Positions 22,701 through 35,045 of a stretch of 64,000 nucleotides of DNA are shown here, one piece after another. The translations under genes and the position numbers were made by a program. The stretch spans positions 11,193,226 through 11,257,225 of the forward strand of contig NC_087074.1 of assembly GCF_026151205.1 (NCBI RefSeq). Direction: 5' to 3'. The DNA comes from Bolinopsis microptera. Its lineage: Eukaryota > Ctenophora > Tentaculata > Lobata > Bolinopsidae. The notes beneath the pieces are model-generated. The model saw nothing but the letters and a program-made list of their open reading frames with translations, had not been told where the DNA came from and made no database searches. The stretch's first letter is position 1. Each line of letters starts with the position of its first letter.

Positions 22701-25700
22701 AGTCTACGCCTATTCTCTCGCTTTCATGGGCATTACCATTAGGGCACCTAATTATATTAGACTTTGTGGTTGATTTCGCGAGACTAGGCTCTTGGATCAA
22801 GATGACAGATAAGGAGATCAGGGTTAGAAATAGAAGGGGAAAAGCATGAGGAACACAAGCTGAATGACATCTGGAAATCCAAACTTTCAAAGAGCCTTGA
22901 GATCCGATTGTTCATTGCGGCATGTGAATTGGAACTACTCTACGGATCAGAAACCTGAATACTGACAAAAGCTCTGTAGAAAATTTTGGACGGGAAAAAG
23001 ATGAGACAATTGATTACTACTAGTATCTAAGTAACCCAAACAAATTGAACGATTTGAACATTAACTTAATATTAACTAATATTAACTAATATTAACTAAT
23101 ATTAACTAATATTAACTAATATTAACTAATATTAACTAATATTAACTAATATTAACTTTAATATTAACTTTAATATTAACTTTAATATTAACTAATATTA
23201 AATAACTACTTCAACTCCCCAATGTCTACAATCATGACAGTAACTAAGTTCAAACTAAACTTAAATGATATAGGTAATAAAGAGTTTAACAAATACAAAC
23301 CTTCCTTAGACCCGCATCAATAGCAGCCCCGAGGGCCCTGACGTTCTTGGTAACCAACTCTAGCTCAGATAAGGGGAAATCCTCCAGAATGTGCCGCACA
23401 TCATGTTCCTCCCGGTTAACTCCTGAGAGATCGTCGTAACACAGGTAACAGTTGTCAAGGTCCATGTGCGTGGCACAGTCGGGGGAGAAGGGGTGGTGAT
23501 GATCTGAGGGTTTCAGAGCTTTCTGGATCCTGACGTTTATAGAGTTATTTAAAATGCACAATTGTTAGGTTAATTAATTGATTTAAAACGATGTCATGTT
23601 GTGAAATGTCTTAGACGCGCTATATTTTATTAGTAACCTTCTAAATACGAAAAAAAGATATTATAATAAATACTTATGAGTAAAGACAGGTTTCAACCTG
23701 CAAACGTATGTTAGTTTTGATTAAATACATTTCCACGTACAAATCTGATACAAAAGCCAATATAATGTAAATGTTTGTATAACTGTGTTACACAGTAGAA
23801 TATGGAGTAGTTACACTTAACAAGGCAACATGACCTCAGCCTGCTGGCTACCAACTACTCAAAACTAAGAGTAGGCAGAGTCATCGATACACTGTAACAC
23901 ACTGGACTGCTGCAGTGTTACACACACACTGTAACACACACTGTAACACTGTAACACACACTGTAACACTTTAAACCTCAAACTTTTGCGCGCAATATCT
24001 CAGCAACGCAAGGTCTGATTTTTATGCAGTTATTTCCTTAGGAAATAATTTCCTACTTGTTCATCTCCAGCAGGTTTATCCCATATTATGTTAAACTTAA
24101 AAAATCATTTTTCCCCTCTGGCCTTAACTAAATATAAACTAAATGTATTTACTAAATATAAACTAAATATAAACTAAATATAAACTAAATATAAACTAAA
24201 TGTAAACTAAATATAATAAACTAACGCGTGATGGTGTTTGAAGAGTGACGTCATGAGGGGCACATAAGGGTCTCCATGAGAGAATATGGGAGTGTACTGG
24301 TCACACATCTCCAGTCGCACAACGTTCCTCGGACTTGTGTCAACCTGTATAGTTAATAGTAATAGTTAATAGTTAATAGTTAGTCTGTATACATACATTA
24401 ATACACGGGCTCCGGGATATAATTGTGAAATTTAAAAAGTACCGTAATACTTATATTAATAGATTAATAGATGAGAAATTATGGAAGTGAATTGTAAAAA
24501 ACATTGAATAAAACGATCCAGGAATTGGGTTAAGACTACATATTACTTTTTATCAATTTACCTTGAAGAGACTACATATATTACTTTTTATCAATTTACC
24601 TTGAAGAGACTACATATATTACTTTTTATCAATTTACCTTGAAGAGACTACATATTATATTACTTTTGTTTAATTTACCTTGAAGAGACGCAACACCCAA
24701 GAATCTTCCCCAAACTTCATCTCCACTGCGTTCTCAACCGAATCAAGGTTTGGTTTGATATTTTCCTCTGTGAAGAATAATTTTAATCAAAATTAAAGTT
24801 TATTGGTTAGTACTTTAACACAGAGGCAACATATGTGTGCGGTAAATAGTGCGATCCCACATCTACCTAAAATTGTTTTATGTGCAAAAAAGACTGTGAT
24901 TAAGCTGAATAATTCGCCAAATTTGCAGCCCTTAGGTACTCTCAGGTTGAATTATTCAACAGCGTAGTACATAACGTTGCATTAAACGATTATTTAGTTT
25001 AACACATCAAATGACTTATAAGGTTAAAGTATTACACCAAGTTTCCTAACAATTCAAGTTGTAAAATTCTAGAATTACCCACATAAAAGCTTTAACAATT
25101 GGATGGGCATGATTACTGGGGCTAGTTGAGCTTAATTGATGCAGGGTATTCAATATTGTAATTGTACAACATCAGATTCCAACACTACCGTATGTGTGTA
25201 TTTAAAGCTAAAGTGCCTGCAAATTGTATTATCTAAACGTAACTGAAGTGGCTCAATTTCAATGTGTTCAGGGATTGCGGTCCAGCTTGAAGAGTTATTC
25301 ATCTACCAAGATTCATCCTCTGTATCGGCCGATGCAGATGGTGCGATAAAAAGCAGGAAATGGGTCAATAGTGCGATTCTGCACCCACCGCAATTATATG
25401 TTGCCTCAGCTGCAAAAAGTCAAACTAGCAACAAATCACTCACCTCCTGTAATTCAGATGATGTGTTGAATTACACATTAATTTAGAAAACAATGCTAGT
25501 TAGCACTTACTCCTGATATTCTTCATAGTTTCGAATATATCCCTGGTTTGAAGATGCTCCGTGATCAGTTTAGTCAGAGTTTCCTGGTCCATGGCGGGCC
25601 GCTCCAGCAGTGGCGCGGTGGTCAGACCCACTTTGCGTGCTTTCCCACGCTCCGTTATCGTCATACTTTGCACGTACGGAGGTATGAATATCTCGGCACT

Positions 25701-28700
25701 TCCGTCACTTATTAACTGAGGAGAAGATAATATTATGTATCTAGTTTGGATAATATGAGCAAAGGAGACTTGATATCATCATAATATAACAACAGCATGC
25801 ACCTTTAAAATTCCAGATACGATATTATTTGTTTTTCGCCGTTCTTAGCAAGGTGATTGTTTGAAACAGTCACGTGATAAAACTCATGACGAGCTTTTCT
25901 CTGCTTATTATATATTGTTTCCACATGCAGTTACACCTTATAGAATCGTGATATTAAATTATGTATTGTATTATGCTCTGTATTATTATGTATTGTATTA
26001 TGCTCTTATGTATCGTATAATTCTAAAACACACCTCAATAGTAGCACTACTAGCTGATTGTTCCCTGATCACTATCTTAAGTTCCTTATCAAGTTTCTCC
26101 TTCACGTCTCCTGTGATCTTACACTTGAGATGGTACCAGCTGTCATTCTCACCACCCCTCGCCACCTCGCAGTCGTTATCTGTTCCCAGGTTCTTAAACT
26201 GAACTTTAACCTGTCATTGTAGGGGAAGTTGTGTGATACACTTGTCGTGAACTTGTTATGAATTTTTCATATATTAATGTCTGAATTTTTCATAATTTCG
26301 CATTTGAAGCACTGGATTCTGGAATATATAAATATGATACAACTAACCTGTTCCTTATTTGGAAATATATCAGCAGACAATTTAACTTCAACATTCTCAG
26401 TGTCAGGTTTAGCTTCCTGGACCACTTGCTCTGTCCCCTCTCCAGGAGGGATAACCTCTGCTTCAGGATCCAACAACTCTTCTAACAGTGTCTCCTCTTC
26501 CTCGTTCAAATATTGTCTCCTCTTCTCTCGTTCTACAGAAATGTGTAAAATGTAACATTGTAACGGACAAATCAGATGATTAGCGCTTATCCAGGAAATA
26601 TTCAGTGAAAAAGCGGGTAATTTCGAGTAATTCGCAGATCTGGGTCAGGAGTGACTAGGCGGATAAGTTTACATAATTCGAAAGAAGAAATTTCGGGCAG
26701 AAAATACAAATAACACGTACCTTCATCATCTAAATCCTCACTAGACTCGAACCCATCCTCATAGGTATAAACAATTGGCACATCAGTGGGGTCTGACAGC
26801 TGGTTCTTTATCTGTTCCACCAGTTCCTCTAGTTTTAACCGGGTAGATTTTATCCAGTTTATATCTTTCTTTATGTCGTTCCCGCTCTTCTGTTTCTTGT
26901 TGTTCTTGGTTTCTAGAAGCTTCTCCAGATCATCTACCACTACTTCTACCCTTCTTTCAGACTGTTGGAAATTAATGGATAATATAATATGAACACTAAT
27001 CCTGGGCAGACTTAAACGTCACTCTGGATATATTGCAATAACGTGACAAAATTAGAAGTACGACGTATTCAAACAACTAATATTGTCTTTTTTATGGTGG
27101 AATGAAGGTATACTGACACAGTATGAAAGGTAGAGATAAGAAAGTACCTGTTGTTTGTATTTATTAGGACTGAGAGTATTCTGTATCTCCTGCTGTTCCA
27201 GAACTAGTTTATGAGTGTTCCTCACAGCATCCTCTGTAGTTGTAATCTGCTGTATGATATGAGCAGGCAGAGTAGAATTCCGCAGATTGGAGAACATGCG
27301 CTCCTGGATACCAATATAACGGGTCTCTAGCTCGTGGCGCTCGCGTAACTTCTGGAGAGTTGCGCGCAGCGCGTTGTTCTGTTTCTCCATGCGCTGTATC
27401 ACGCTGCTGTAGCACTCCATAGTAGAGAGGCGCTCGTCGGCAAGCGGGAAGGGGCCCAGTTTCAAGGTCTCATTATACAGGTCTAGAGATAGCTTGTACT
27501 GCTCTGATAGCTGAAATCAAGTAATTGTGTCATGTTCAATCTGGAATGAGCTCGAATAAATTTATTATCATGAATTTTTATGCAACACAACGATATTATT
27601 TACATTATACGGCAAAACAAACAAAATCAGTTTAAATTTAGAACCATTCTTACAATGAGTATTAACTTATCCAAAATTTTAACAAAGTGAGGACCTTAAT
27701 TAATAATGATTTAACCTAATATCATAGATGATGATCAGTATCACTAACTCCTACTTTAACCACCAGAACACAATGTAACTCACTGTATAAAGGTTACCAG
27801 CACTCCATAGTTTGAGTTGCTGTAGGTAGGGGATCAGTGCACTGTGTTCCATGACCAAGGCTGCGTCAGAGTCGTGTCCCGCGTTAGACAGTAAGTTAGC
27901 TAGCGTTACAAGCAAACTGTCTGTCTGTCCTTTAGCGTCTCTGTATGTATCAACTCGTGTTAAATTAAATATGATTACTTTTAGTTCCCTTGCCACAATA
28001 ATCAACAAGTTTGATTGAGGAAGAGATATGAGAATCACGCTATTATATCATTTTAGTAATGTTGTTACGATTTCTATTTTGAGAAAAATTAAGATTATTA
28101 TTTCAGATTTCATTAAAACCAAAACACAGAACACCACGTACAAGTTACAAACTTACATAGTGAACTGAGCATAGTAGAGACTCTTGAAGATGCACTGAAG
28201 AGCTGCTGCGTCGTTACCTTGTAGTCGCCAGTAGAACGACGCTCCTAGATACACGTGCCAGTTCTCACTCTCCTGAAATAGAGGTGAGTATGATAATCCC
28301 GAAATAGAAAAGTCTAGTGGTAAACTATCCATTTCAGCTAAAATCGACAGTTTACCACTAGACTTTACTTATCTATAGAATCAGTTGCTATAAATATATA
28401 AATTGTTACGTAAATATATCACGTGAATCTTATGTTGTTTACCTGTACCTACAGTAGATTGCCATTACGACAAACAAGTAGTTATCTAGAATTATATTGT
28501 GTTAACGGATGTCACGATAAGTTGCCAAATATATTCCATTGTGTGTCATGCAGACAGAAAATGCTTCAAATATTTTACCAGTAAAATAATCAGGCAAATT
28601 AGAGGTAAATTTGTGAGTAAAATTTAACAATTAGTTGAACATTGAATAATATCAAAACATTGATTATAATAGGAGGGTCGGTCATGGTTATCTAACTCCT

Positions 28701-31700
28701 CCCATGTACTTTTGTAATGTAAAATCTTCCTTCTCTTGACCCCTTGATATCTAGCTGAACCCCAGACCCCCCCCCCCCCCCCCCCGGGCCCCCAGCCCCT
28801 GTAACGCTGCTTCCCCTTACCTCGTTCAAGTGTCTATGTAGACAGTGACCAAACAAAGCAATATCATCTGTAGGTACAAAAGGAAGAAGAGAGTAGGTGG
28901 GTGAACCTGCTTTCTCTGTGATGTGGATTACACCTGAAAAGAGAATTTGTTGTAATTTCTGTATTTACTAATTTCTCGTGCAGTTTTAAGACCAAAATAT
29001 GGTTATAAATTACTTGTAGTGGTTTTTAGAAATTGAAGTTTTATGGGAAATTGAAGTTTTATGGGAAAATCATTATGATAGCTTTAAATGCAATTGAATA
29101 TGTCACCATGAATACCAAGTACGTATATTTTGATACAACATAATTAATTACCTTACGAGACATATTTATACAAATATGGGAATTTTTTCCCGAAAACCGC
29201 AACATTTCGTACCCCAAATTAAATCATGGTAATCCGGATAACCAGAGAATCAAAACACGGCATCGTGCCAACTCTAGAGGATATCGAAAGATTGTCAATA
29301 AGAAAAGGGATGACTTCTTCAATAGCCTTAACAAGAAGATTAAAAACGGTAAAACTATATCCTGGAGAGATTTCAAGAAGCTTAAGAACTACAAGAAAGA
29401 AGAAGTCCAAACAGAAACGGAGCAACTCAACTCTTTCCATCAGTTCTACTCTGAGCTATATTCTGACAATCATCCAACCGTAGACACTCTCACTAAAAGA
29501 GCTCTCCTCGAAGAAGCCAACGCCCTATCCGAGGGATCTGCCCCTAATGAGTCACTGAACAGCCCATTTACATCGGATGAGCTGAACGCTGCGCTAGGCG
29601 AACTCAAATCGGGCAAAGCATCTTCTTTTGACCACATCAGCAACGAAATGCTCCGGGGTCTGAGCATGAATATGAAGTCGCTCCTCCTCAAACTCTTCAA
29701 TTTGTGCCTGGAGACAGGAGTCTACCTCTGGAGCAAAAGTGTGATCACACCAATTCACAAAAAAGGGTGCATCAGGAACCCTGACAACTATAGAGCAATA
29801 GCAGTCTGTAGCTGTATCGGAAAACTGCTCTCTACGATGCTGCTATCTCGGCTCGTTAATCACCGCCAAATCTCACATCCTGATCCACCCAACCAAGCAG
29901 GCTTTACTAAAGGAAGTCAATGCAATGACCATATATTTACGCTGATGTCCACCATAGAAAAATACAAGAAAGTCAAAAGTAAAATATAAGCAGTGTTCAT
30001 TGATCTTCGCAAAGCTTTCGATCTAGTCTGCAGACAAGCTCTCATGTTCAAACTAGCCTGCTATGGTGTCAATGGTGGCTACTACGACATCATCAAAGAC
30101 ATGTACAGCAAATCAGAGGGTCATATCAAGATGAATGGTAAAATCAGTGAAGCATTCAAGATCCTTAAAGGGACTGAACAAGGACACCCACTTAGCCCTG
30201 AGTTTTTCAAAGTTTACTTTAAAAAGCTTTCTGACCTCCTTAACGAAGCTACTGCGAACTGTCCGACACTCGCTGGACTTTCAGTGACTCACCTAGCGTG
30301 GGCTGATGATCTAGTAATCCTCGGCCTAGATCCTGAGTCTCTCCAAAAGTTGCTTACGATTATTGGGGACTACTGTAACGAATGGGGTCTGGAAATCAAT
30401 ATCTCCAAAACCAAATTCATGGTCTTCAATGGCAAAGGACCAGACATTCCAAATTGGCGTCCATCCATTCACGAAAGAGATATCGAGATGGTCTCCAGCT
30501 ACTGCTATCTTGGAATTATTATAAGCAGCACAGGGAAATTTCGGCAAGCAACTGACTCTCTATACCGTAAAGGACTTGGAGCTTACTTCAGCTTGAGAAG
30601 CACTATAGACCGGAGATTCGTTGATGCATCCTGCCTTAACAAATTATTTAACACCCTTGTTAAGCCAATTCTACTTTACGGCTGTCAAGTTTGGGCCCCG
30701 GTTCTACCCACCGTCAATAAGGTCCTCTCTAGCTTCAGCAAGTTTCACAATCTTGATCATGCGGTCTCCCACATCGCTAAACAGCAACTTGAGCAAGTGC
30801 ATCTACGACACCTAAAATACCTTCTTGGTATAAACAGAAGGGCAGTCAATGCTACAGCCTGGGGAGAAACTGGCTCATACCCAATCATTATTGAAATGTT
30901 GAAACTGAGTACTAAATATTTCAAAAGAGTTATGAGCCTCCCCTCTACACAACTAGTCAAAGCTGCAATGACTGAGCAGATTAACCTCAAATTATCATGG
31001 TTTGTAGGCATCGAATCAATCATCAAATCATTCAACAACATCGACCTTCTTGAAAGGAATTCATCGTCGCTGTTGAACGCAACCTCACTCGCAGACTCCT
31101 GCAGCCCTGAATTAATCACAGAGAACCTGAAAAAACAGTTCCGCGATTCCTGGGGTTCTCTTGTGAAAGATTCTAGAAAGCTATCATTCTACAGTGAAGT
31201 CAAAACAGAATTTGCATGGGAGCCATATCTAACCTATGCTAGGTCTTTTCAGGACAGAAGGGCAACCACACAGATTCGGTCCAGTTCTCATCACCTTAGA
31301 ATTGAAAGGGGGAGATATGACAAAACTCCAATTGATCAAAGGACCTGCAACTATTGCGAGCTTAACACCAACCAGCTATTCATCGAGGACGAGAATCATA
31401 TGCTCCATTTCTGCCCCCTAGGGAAAGGTCCTAGGGACAAATTTCAAAATCTCAGTGGAAACCTACTCAACAATAATGGTAATGGTAGCTTCAATCTTGC
31501 CTCCACGTTCATGTCGCAGTCTGATTGCAAGGATACTCCCAGTGATGAGGACGTAAGTTTGATCAAACTCTCAACCAGCACCATTAACAAGATCTACAGA
31601 CTAACCCTCAACTTCAAAGACAGTCTGAAAGCAGATAATTAGTTTCCTTTCTCAGTTTTCTATTTTTGTATTCTTTCTTCTTTTTTTCCTCTCCTCCCTT

Positions 31701-33877
31701 TTTTTTCCTCCCAGCTCTGAATCTGTGATGGATGTGATGGAAGGCTTGCGTTCACTTTTATCCCTACATGGGCTCCCGGCCGTGCGTCCATGTAGGAGCT
31801 GTTGGGCCTTCCGAGTGATACGGTTACAGTGACTGCTAGTATAGAAAATATGAAGGTTCCACCATGCCAGCAGACATAAGTATCGAAAGCAGGGCATTGG
31901 CTCGACCTCCGAGGTGGGGTATCCGTGAGGACCCTGGTCGTAATCAGCTCTGCACTATTTCAGTGTATCCTGATGCCTGAAATCTCGGACACTGCCTACG
32001 TACGGGGTAGACAGCCACGGATGATTTTGTCTGTGAGCTTTTCATCACTTCCTGACATGAGCCAGACCTCAGCTGGATCCTTCCTTTTCCCTTTTCTTTA
32101 CTTCCCGTTCAGTCTACCTCTTCATCATCAGTTTGAGTTGCTTCGCCTTGCATTCGAACTTTGCCTCCACAGTTCTGAGTTCACCACGGCACCTCTTTTG
32201 GATGCCTCCTGCCGGGCAACACCAGCTCTCAGACACTGGCTAACTTACCGCGCACGGTTTAGTTTCTGCGTCTTTTCTGTGGCCGTGTAATCCGTTTTAT
32301 GCCACCCTCTCTGCCGTTCTCGCGCTCACCCACTCCTCAGTGGGCTGTTCATTTGACAGAGTTACTGGCTGGCACTCCCATCATCCTCTCACTCACCATC
32401 ACTGCCCAATCAAATTTATGCAATCAAAATCACTATACACCCATAATCATATGATCAAAACACAAAGCTTTGAAATATACTTTTTTCTGTTTGAGATTTG
32501 AATAACGTTACTGTAATGTTCCAAATTATATTTTAAATGTTCAAAAAAAAAATAGTAATTGAGGTTTTTTCATCTCCTTATTTTACAAAAATGAAACCCA
32601 ATATTTGAGAAAATTAAATACAAAGATCTTCTCTGATCAGCTGTTTCATCTTGTAAACAATTTTTCCGGAGCCTTTGAAAGTTAGCCTCAACTTAACTTA
32701 TAATCCTCCAGAGGGTATTATAGGAGACCGACAGTGTTTGTTATCTTCCACTACTCCCGAAATTTCACCGCTGTGGCCAATAAAGAAGTGACATCTGAGC
32801 AAGTGCTTATTTTTAATGGAACGTGTCCAAAATCATTTTTGAAGCAATTCATGATCGAATACTAGTGTTCATTAATTGTTGAATCATATTGATAACTTAC
32901 TATATTGATAAGTTGATAGTAAATCGATAAAGTCATAATAAAACGTGAAAAAATAATTTGGGGAAAATAATGATGGTGACCTAAATTTTGGTAGTCCAAA
33001 AATATGGTGTGTTTTTTTCGAAAAATCACCGAATTTCGTACCATTTAAATATGTCTCGTAAGGTATCCAATTATTAATTACTATTCAGTAACTCCACAAA
33101 CCAGGGATATGTCGATAGTCGCCAATAAAGAAAGTCTCCTCACTCTTAGTACAATCAGGAACATTGTTTGGCACCTCACTTCTACACATATACTGATCAA
33201 ACCTTGTGTGCCCTTCATACTCCCGCTCTAGCGCTGGCAATATGGAGAAGTCGAAATCTGAGAGGAGACCTGACTCTAGACAGTCATTTTCTCCAACTTT
33301 ATCTTCTGAGTTTAGCTGAGGATGATGGTTAATGTTAGTACAATACTGTTTTGTGGTGCAGCCAATTATTTATAATATATCCACTATTTAGGCACGGATA
33401 ATATAGTATCTTAGATGATACTGATATATCTAGAAAAAATCTGCCGACTTGATTTCAGAAGAATTGCCCGTTCAACTTCATACGAGAATTACAATAAAAG
33501 AATAAACAAACCAGTGGCGCATCGTCAATTATATTTCGTTTGACAATCTCAAGTCTGCCTAGCAAAGAGTCTGCAGTCTTCACCAACTCATCTTGTTCCA
33601 GAACCTTCTGTAAACTGCTGTACTCTTTTAAATCGTACTCAGAGCGGTCCTGGGAAGGTTTTGTAGTCAAAAAATATAAGCTGGAACATTTGAGAACTGA
33701 AACTTTGAATCTTCCGAATCATTTATATACTTTGGTGTGCTCAAAGTTAGAATAAGCTTATGTATAATGTATATTTGTACATACCTTGGTATAAATATCG
33801 TCATTTTGTAGGACAAGATGGGTTACAGTTGATAGAACTGCTACCCAATTCAGTAACAGTACAACTTTACACAACAT
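16643..33877 (-). CDS. TTC17: TTC17-like tetratricopeptide repeat protein, 17 exons
   Basis: Minus-strand exons: 33877-33785, 33649-33512, 33315-33102, 28933-28821, 28272-28157, 27940-27784, 27510-27148, 26961-26721, 26532-26348, 26210-26034, 25715-25511, 24767-24679, 24344-24226, 23529-23301, 17903-17679, 17463-17280 and 16776-16643. All junction phases agree, giving 2,982 nt (993 residues) against roughly 1,140 in vertebrate TTC17. Layout: signal peptide; N-terminal region with the PDCTK motif; first TPR pair (ENWHVYLGASFYWRL, LLVTLANLLSNAG); long coiled coil; acidic linker; second TPR region (DPNNWVLYHLAAMY, PLLTLANLLHQG); basic C-terminus. TTC17 is known to affect actin organisation and ciliogenesis in vertebrates; that role here is inference. 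Two introns are swollen by repeats, of about 4.2 kb and 5.4 kb. Assigned from remembered family sequence, not from an alignment. Confidence 0.85.
17280..17903 (-). CDS. TTC17: TTC17-like exons 15-16, second TPR block
   Basis: Exon 15 (17903-17679, 75 codons, phase 0-0) reads DPNNWVLYHLAAMYHR, then ALAVVDLENRPVPLLTLANL, then DATVIVLELLA, a close match to the second TPR block of the family. Exon 16 (17463-17280) continues with HVETSVLQVSIGRPSG and HLLNSLFCYYDILKED. The 5.4-kb intron upstream of exon 15 contains both minisatellites. Confidence 0.8.
18331..19107. repeat. 57-bp minisatellite in a TTC17-like intron
   Basis: About thirteen copies of a 57-bp unit, with core gagctcctcagcaccagtgt then taacaccgtcatggtagagc, separated by a few insertions of catgcaatg. 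Because 57 is a multiple of three and the unit lacks stops in several frames, long 19-residue periodic open frames appear on both strands. They have no start context and lie in an intron, so I do not call a gene. Confidence 0.9.
19221..22192. repeat. 11-bp minisatellite of about 3 kb in a TTC17-like intron
   Basis: Roughly 270 copies of cagcacacaac. Two single-base variants occur, caccacacaac and cagcacagaac. I see no T on the plus strand across the whole array. Eleven is not a multiple of three, so every frame cycles through the same 33 bases, and all frames on both strands stay open for about 1,000 codons (an 11-residue TQPAHNQHTTS period). These are artefacts of composition, not genes. The transcribed TTC17 strand is GU-rich (gttgtgtgctg). 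Confidence 0.95.
23038..23201. repeat. attaactaat simple repeats
   Basis: A 10-bp unit ttaactaata repeats about nine times, passing into ttaactttaata units. It lies in the intron between TTC17-like exons 14 and 15. Confidence 0.85.
23301..26961 (-). CDS. TTC17: TTC17-like exons 8-14, linker region
   Basis: Exons 26961-26721 (coiled coil ending in an acidic ESSEDLDDEG tail), 26532-26348 (acidic, EEEETLLEELLDPEAE), 26210-26034, 25715-25511 (TDD-free basic/hydrophobic segment with RGKARKVGLTTAPLLERP), 24767-24679, 24344-24226 and 23529-23301 (His-rich, then PDCATHMDLDNCYLCYDDL). Phases chain without conflict. The exon 13 donor is the weakest call: CACGC/GTTAGT is chosen because phase 2 fits the next acceptor. 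This part of the family is poorly conserved. Confidence 0.7.
24528..24691. repeat. tandem repeat that copies a splice donor
   Basis: Nearly four copies of a unit of about 42 bp (gactacatatattacttttt then atcaatttaccttgaaga). The first part of each unit, read on the minus strand, is CTCTTCAAG/GTAAATT, the end and donor of TTC17-like exon 12. The real donor at 24679 is the copy next to the exon; three more copies lie in the intron. Confidence 0.8.
27148..27510 (-). CDS. TTC17: TTC17-like exon 7, coiled coil
   Basis: 121 codons, phase 0-0, strongly heptad-like (QRMEKQNNALRATLQKLRER). It follows the last helix of the first TPR block (LSLDLYNETLKLGP), exactly where vertebrate TTC17 has its long Gln/Glu-rich coiled coil. 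The donor is CAG/GTACTT. Confidence 0.8.
27784..28933 (-). CDS. TTC17: TTC17-like exons 4-6, first TPR block
   Basis: Exon 4 (28933-28821) has TYSLLPFVPTDDIALFGH. Exon 5 (28272-28157) has ENWHVYLGASFYWRL with the Trp and Ala-x-x-Tyr-Trp signature of the family's first TPR. Exon 6 (27940-27784) has LLVTLANLLSNAGHDSDAA. Phases run 1-0, 0-2 and 2-0. Confidence 0.8.
28767..28785. repeat. C tract of 19 bases
   Basis: Uninterrupted C run followed by ggg and then more C, about 35 bp from the donor of TTC17-like exon 4. The length is likely polymorphic and may be inexact in the assembly. Confidence 0.9.
29150..33066. mobile_element. segment bracketed by TA-flanked inverted repeats
   Basis: The left end reads ta then ccttacgagacatattta; the right end is the same word inverted, ending ctcgtaagg then ta. 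About 20 bp match, and the arms then diverge. TA at both outer sides fits a Tc1/mariner-like DNA element. The interior is mostly occupied by a LINE, so the likely history is a small TIR element that received a LINE insertion. It fills the TTC17-like intron between exons 3 and 4, and no transposase is seen. Confidence 0.5.
29226..31642 (+). mobile_element. LINE (non-LTR retrotransposon), 5'-truncated, one internal stop
   Basis: Plus-strand reverse transcriptase: a pre-RT helix region, PIHKKGCIRNPDNYRAIAVC, QAGFTKGSQCNDHIFTL, FIDLRKAFDLV, GTEQGHPLSPEFFK, the catalytic LAWADDLVIL, and YLGIIISSTGKF, then a C-terminal CNYC...HMLHFC zinc-knuckle-like segment. A TAA at 29987-29989, just before AVFIDL, is the only break I saw; the same frame continues on both sides to TAG at 31640-31642. 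No endonuclease domain is present, so the 5' end is truncated. The 3' untranslated region probably extends to about 32.4 kb. Clade not assigned (CR1/jockey-like group in the broad sense). It lies antisense inside a TTC17-like intron. Confidence 0.85.
33102..33649 (-). CDS. TTC17: TTC17-like exons 2 and 3
   Basis: Exon 2 (33649-33512, 46 codons) codes for a helical stretch with LKEYSSLQKVLEQDELV, corresponding to the LKxPxDLxxLxxQ region of the family. Exon 3 (33315-33102, phase 0 in, 1 out) carries VPDCTKSEE, matching the conserved PDCTK motif. Between exon 3 and exon 4 lies the intron that holds a LINE. Confidence 0.75.
33785..33877 (-). CDS. TTC17: TTC17-like exon 1, start and signal peptide
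   Basis: The ATG at 33877 opens a hydrophobic leader (MLCKVVLLLNWVAVLS) followed by THLVLQNDDIYTK. This matches the position of the THWVV...GKI segment right after the signal peptide of vertebrate TTC17. 93 bp, phase 0 out at AAG/GTATGT. Confidence 0.75.
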
Positions 33878-35045
33878 TCCTCACATAACTAGAAATACAG
33901 CTGAATGAAGTATTCAATGAAACAATAAGTTTTCAATGAAACAATAAGTTTTATTTTACATTCCTTTAATCATATATAAAATAAGAGAGCTTAAACCACG
34001 AATTAGTTAACTAGAAGTAAACTTGAGGAAACATTCTTTGGTGATTGTATATAATTATTTAAAAAGCTTTATTTGGTTGTTAGTATTTTTATTATGGCAA
34101 GTGGCTGAATTAAGTGAGACAAGGTCAGTTTCTCTTTTGTCTTAGAAAAATTTCTACTTTATAGTAGGTAATGCTGAGTGGCAGGAATGAGGGACCATAA
34201 CGCTTGGGGCTAACAATGGCCCATATTACTAACCATTTTTTACTTTACTTTTACTAGATTTAAAAATAGAATATAATATTATGATAATAAGTAAATAAAT
34301 TCTAAAACTTAAGACACACTTTGACATTGATGTACAATATGCATATGTACCCATCAAAGATGTACATTTCAGCAAGAATTGAATGACCTGTTTGCGTTGT
34401 AAATCCAAACAGATTCTTTTGGAGCCAATTATTGACTTTAAAAAGCAGCAACCAATCACAGTATTGAAGGTAAGCACTAAATGTAATACATTTGCAGTTC
34501 TGAAATAGTTTTAGTTTAATAGCCCTCTAAACAGATATCGCGCTAAATGGAATGGTCTCAGCTGACATCTCTACTACAACTGAACCTGAACTCTATTATG
34601 ACAAAGGAGTTTAATGTTTGTTAATTTTGTTAACTGTTATGCAGCATGTTGCAGTATCTGACCTGATTTCATGCTTGACTTTTGTTACCCCCATGATATC
34701 TATATTATATTTTAAACTTGACGAAATTTCCCCGGAAACGGGGACATGAAGAAGAAAAACATGAAGAAGAAAAAACACCGAAAATCGACCTCAAAATGAC
34801 CCTCTGGTGATGCCAAACCCAGCTCGCAAATGGAGTTGAAACCTCGCCATTTTTAGCAGGGTTGTAGAAAAAGGATAGGAATAGGCTATAGCATTCTTAG
34901 AATTTTGATTTAGGCTTTAGATTTTTTATAATTAACGTCGGAAGTGAGGTTAAATAATCGTTAGAATAATGGCGTTATTTAAGCAAAGGTTTACTGCGCT
35001 GTTGCGTAGCAACGTTAAAATGCACGTGCGCGAGCAACCACAGAT
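33878..35045. other. spacer upstream of the TTC17-like start, no gene seen
   Basis: This should contain the TTC17-like promoter and 5' untranslated region, since the start codon is at 33877. No coding segment is recognisable on either strand. There is a short purine repeat (catgaagaagaaaaa) near 34747. Confidence 0.4.

Noticed and set aside
23038-23201. CRISPR-like regular repeats (also the 47-, 57- and 58-bp arrays)
   Set aside because: Units are directly abutting with no unique spacers, and the context is a eukaryotic intron.
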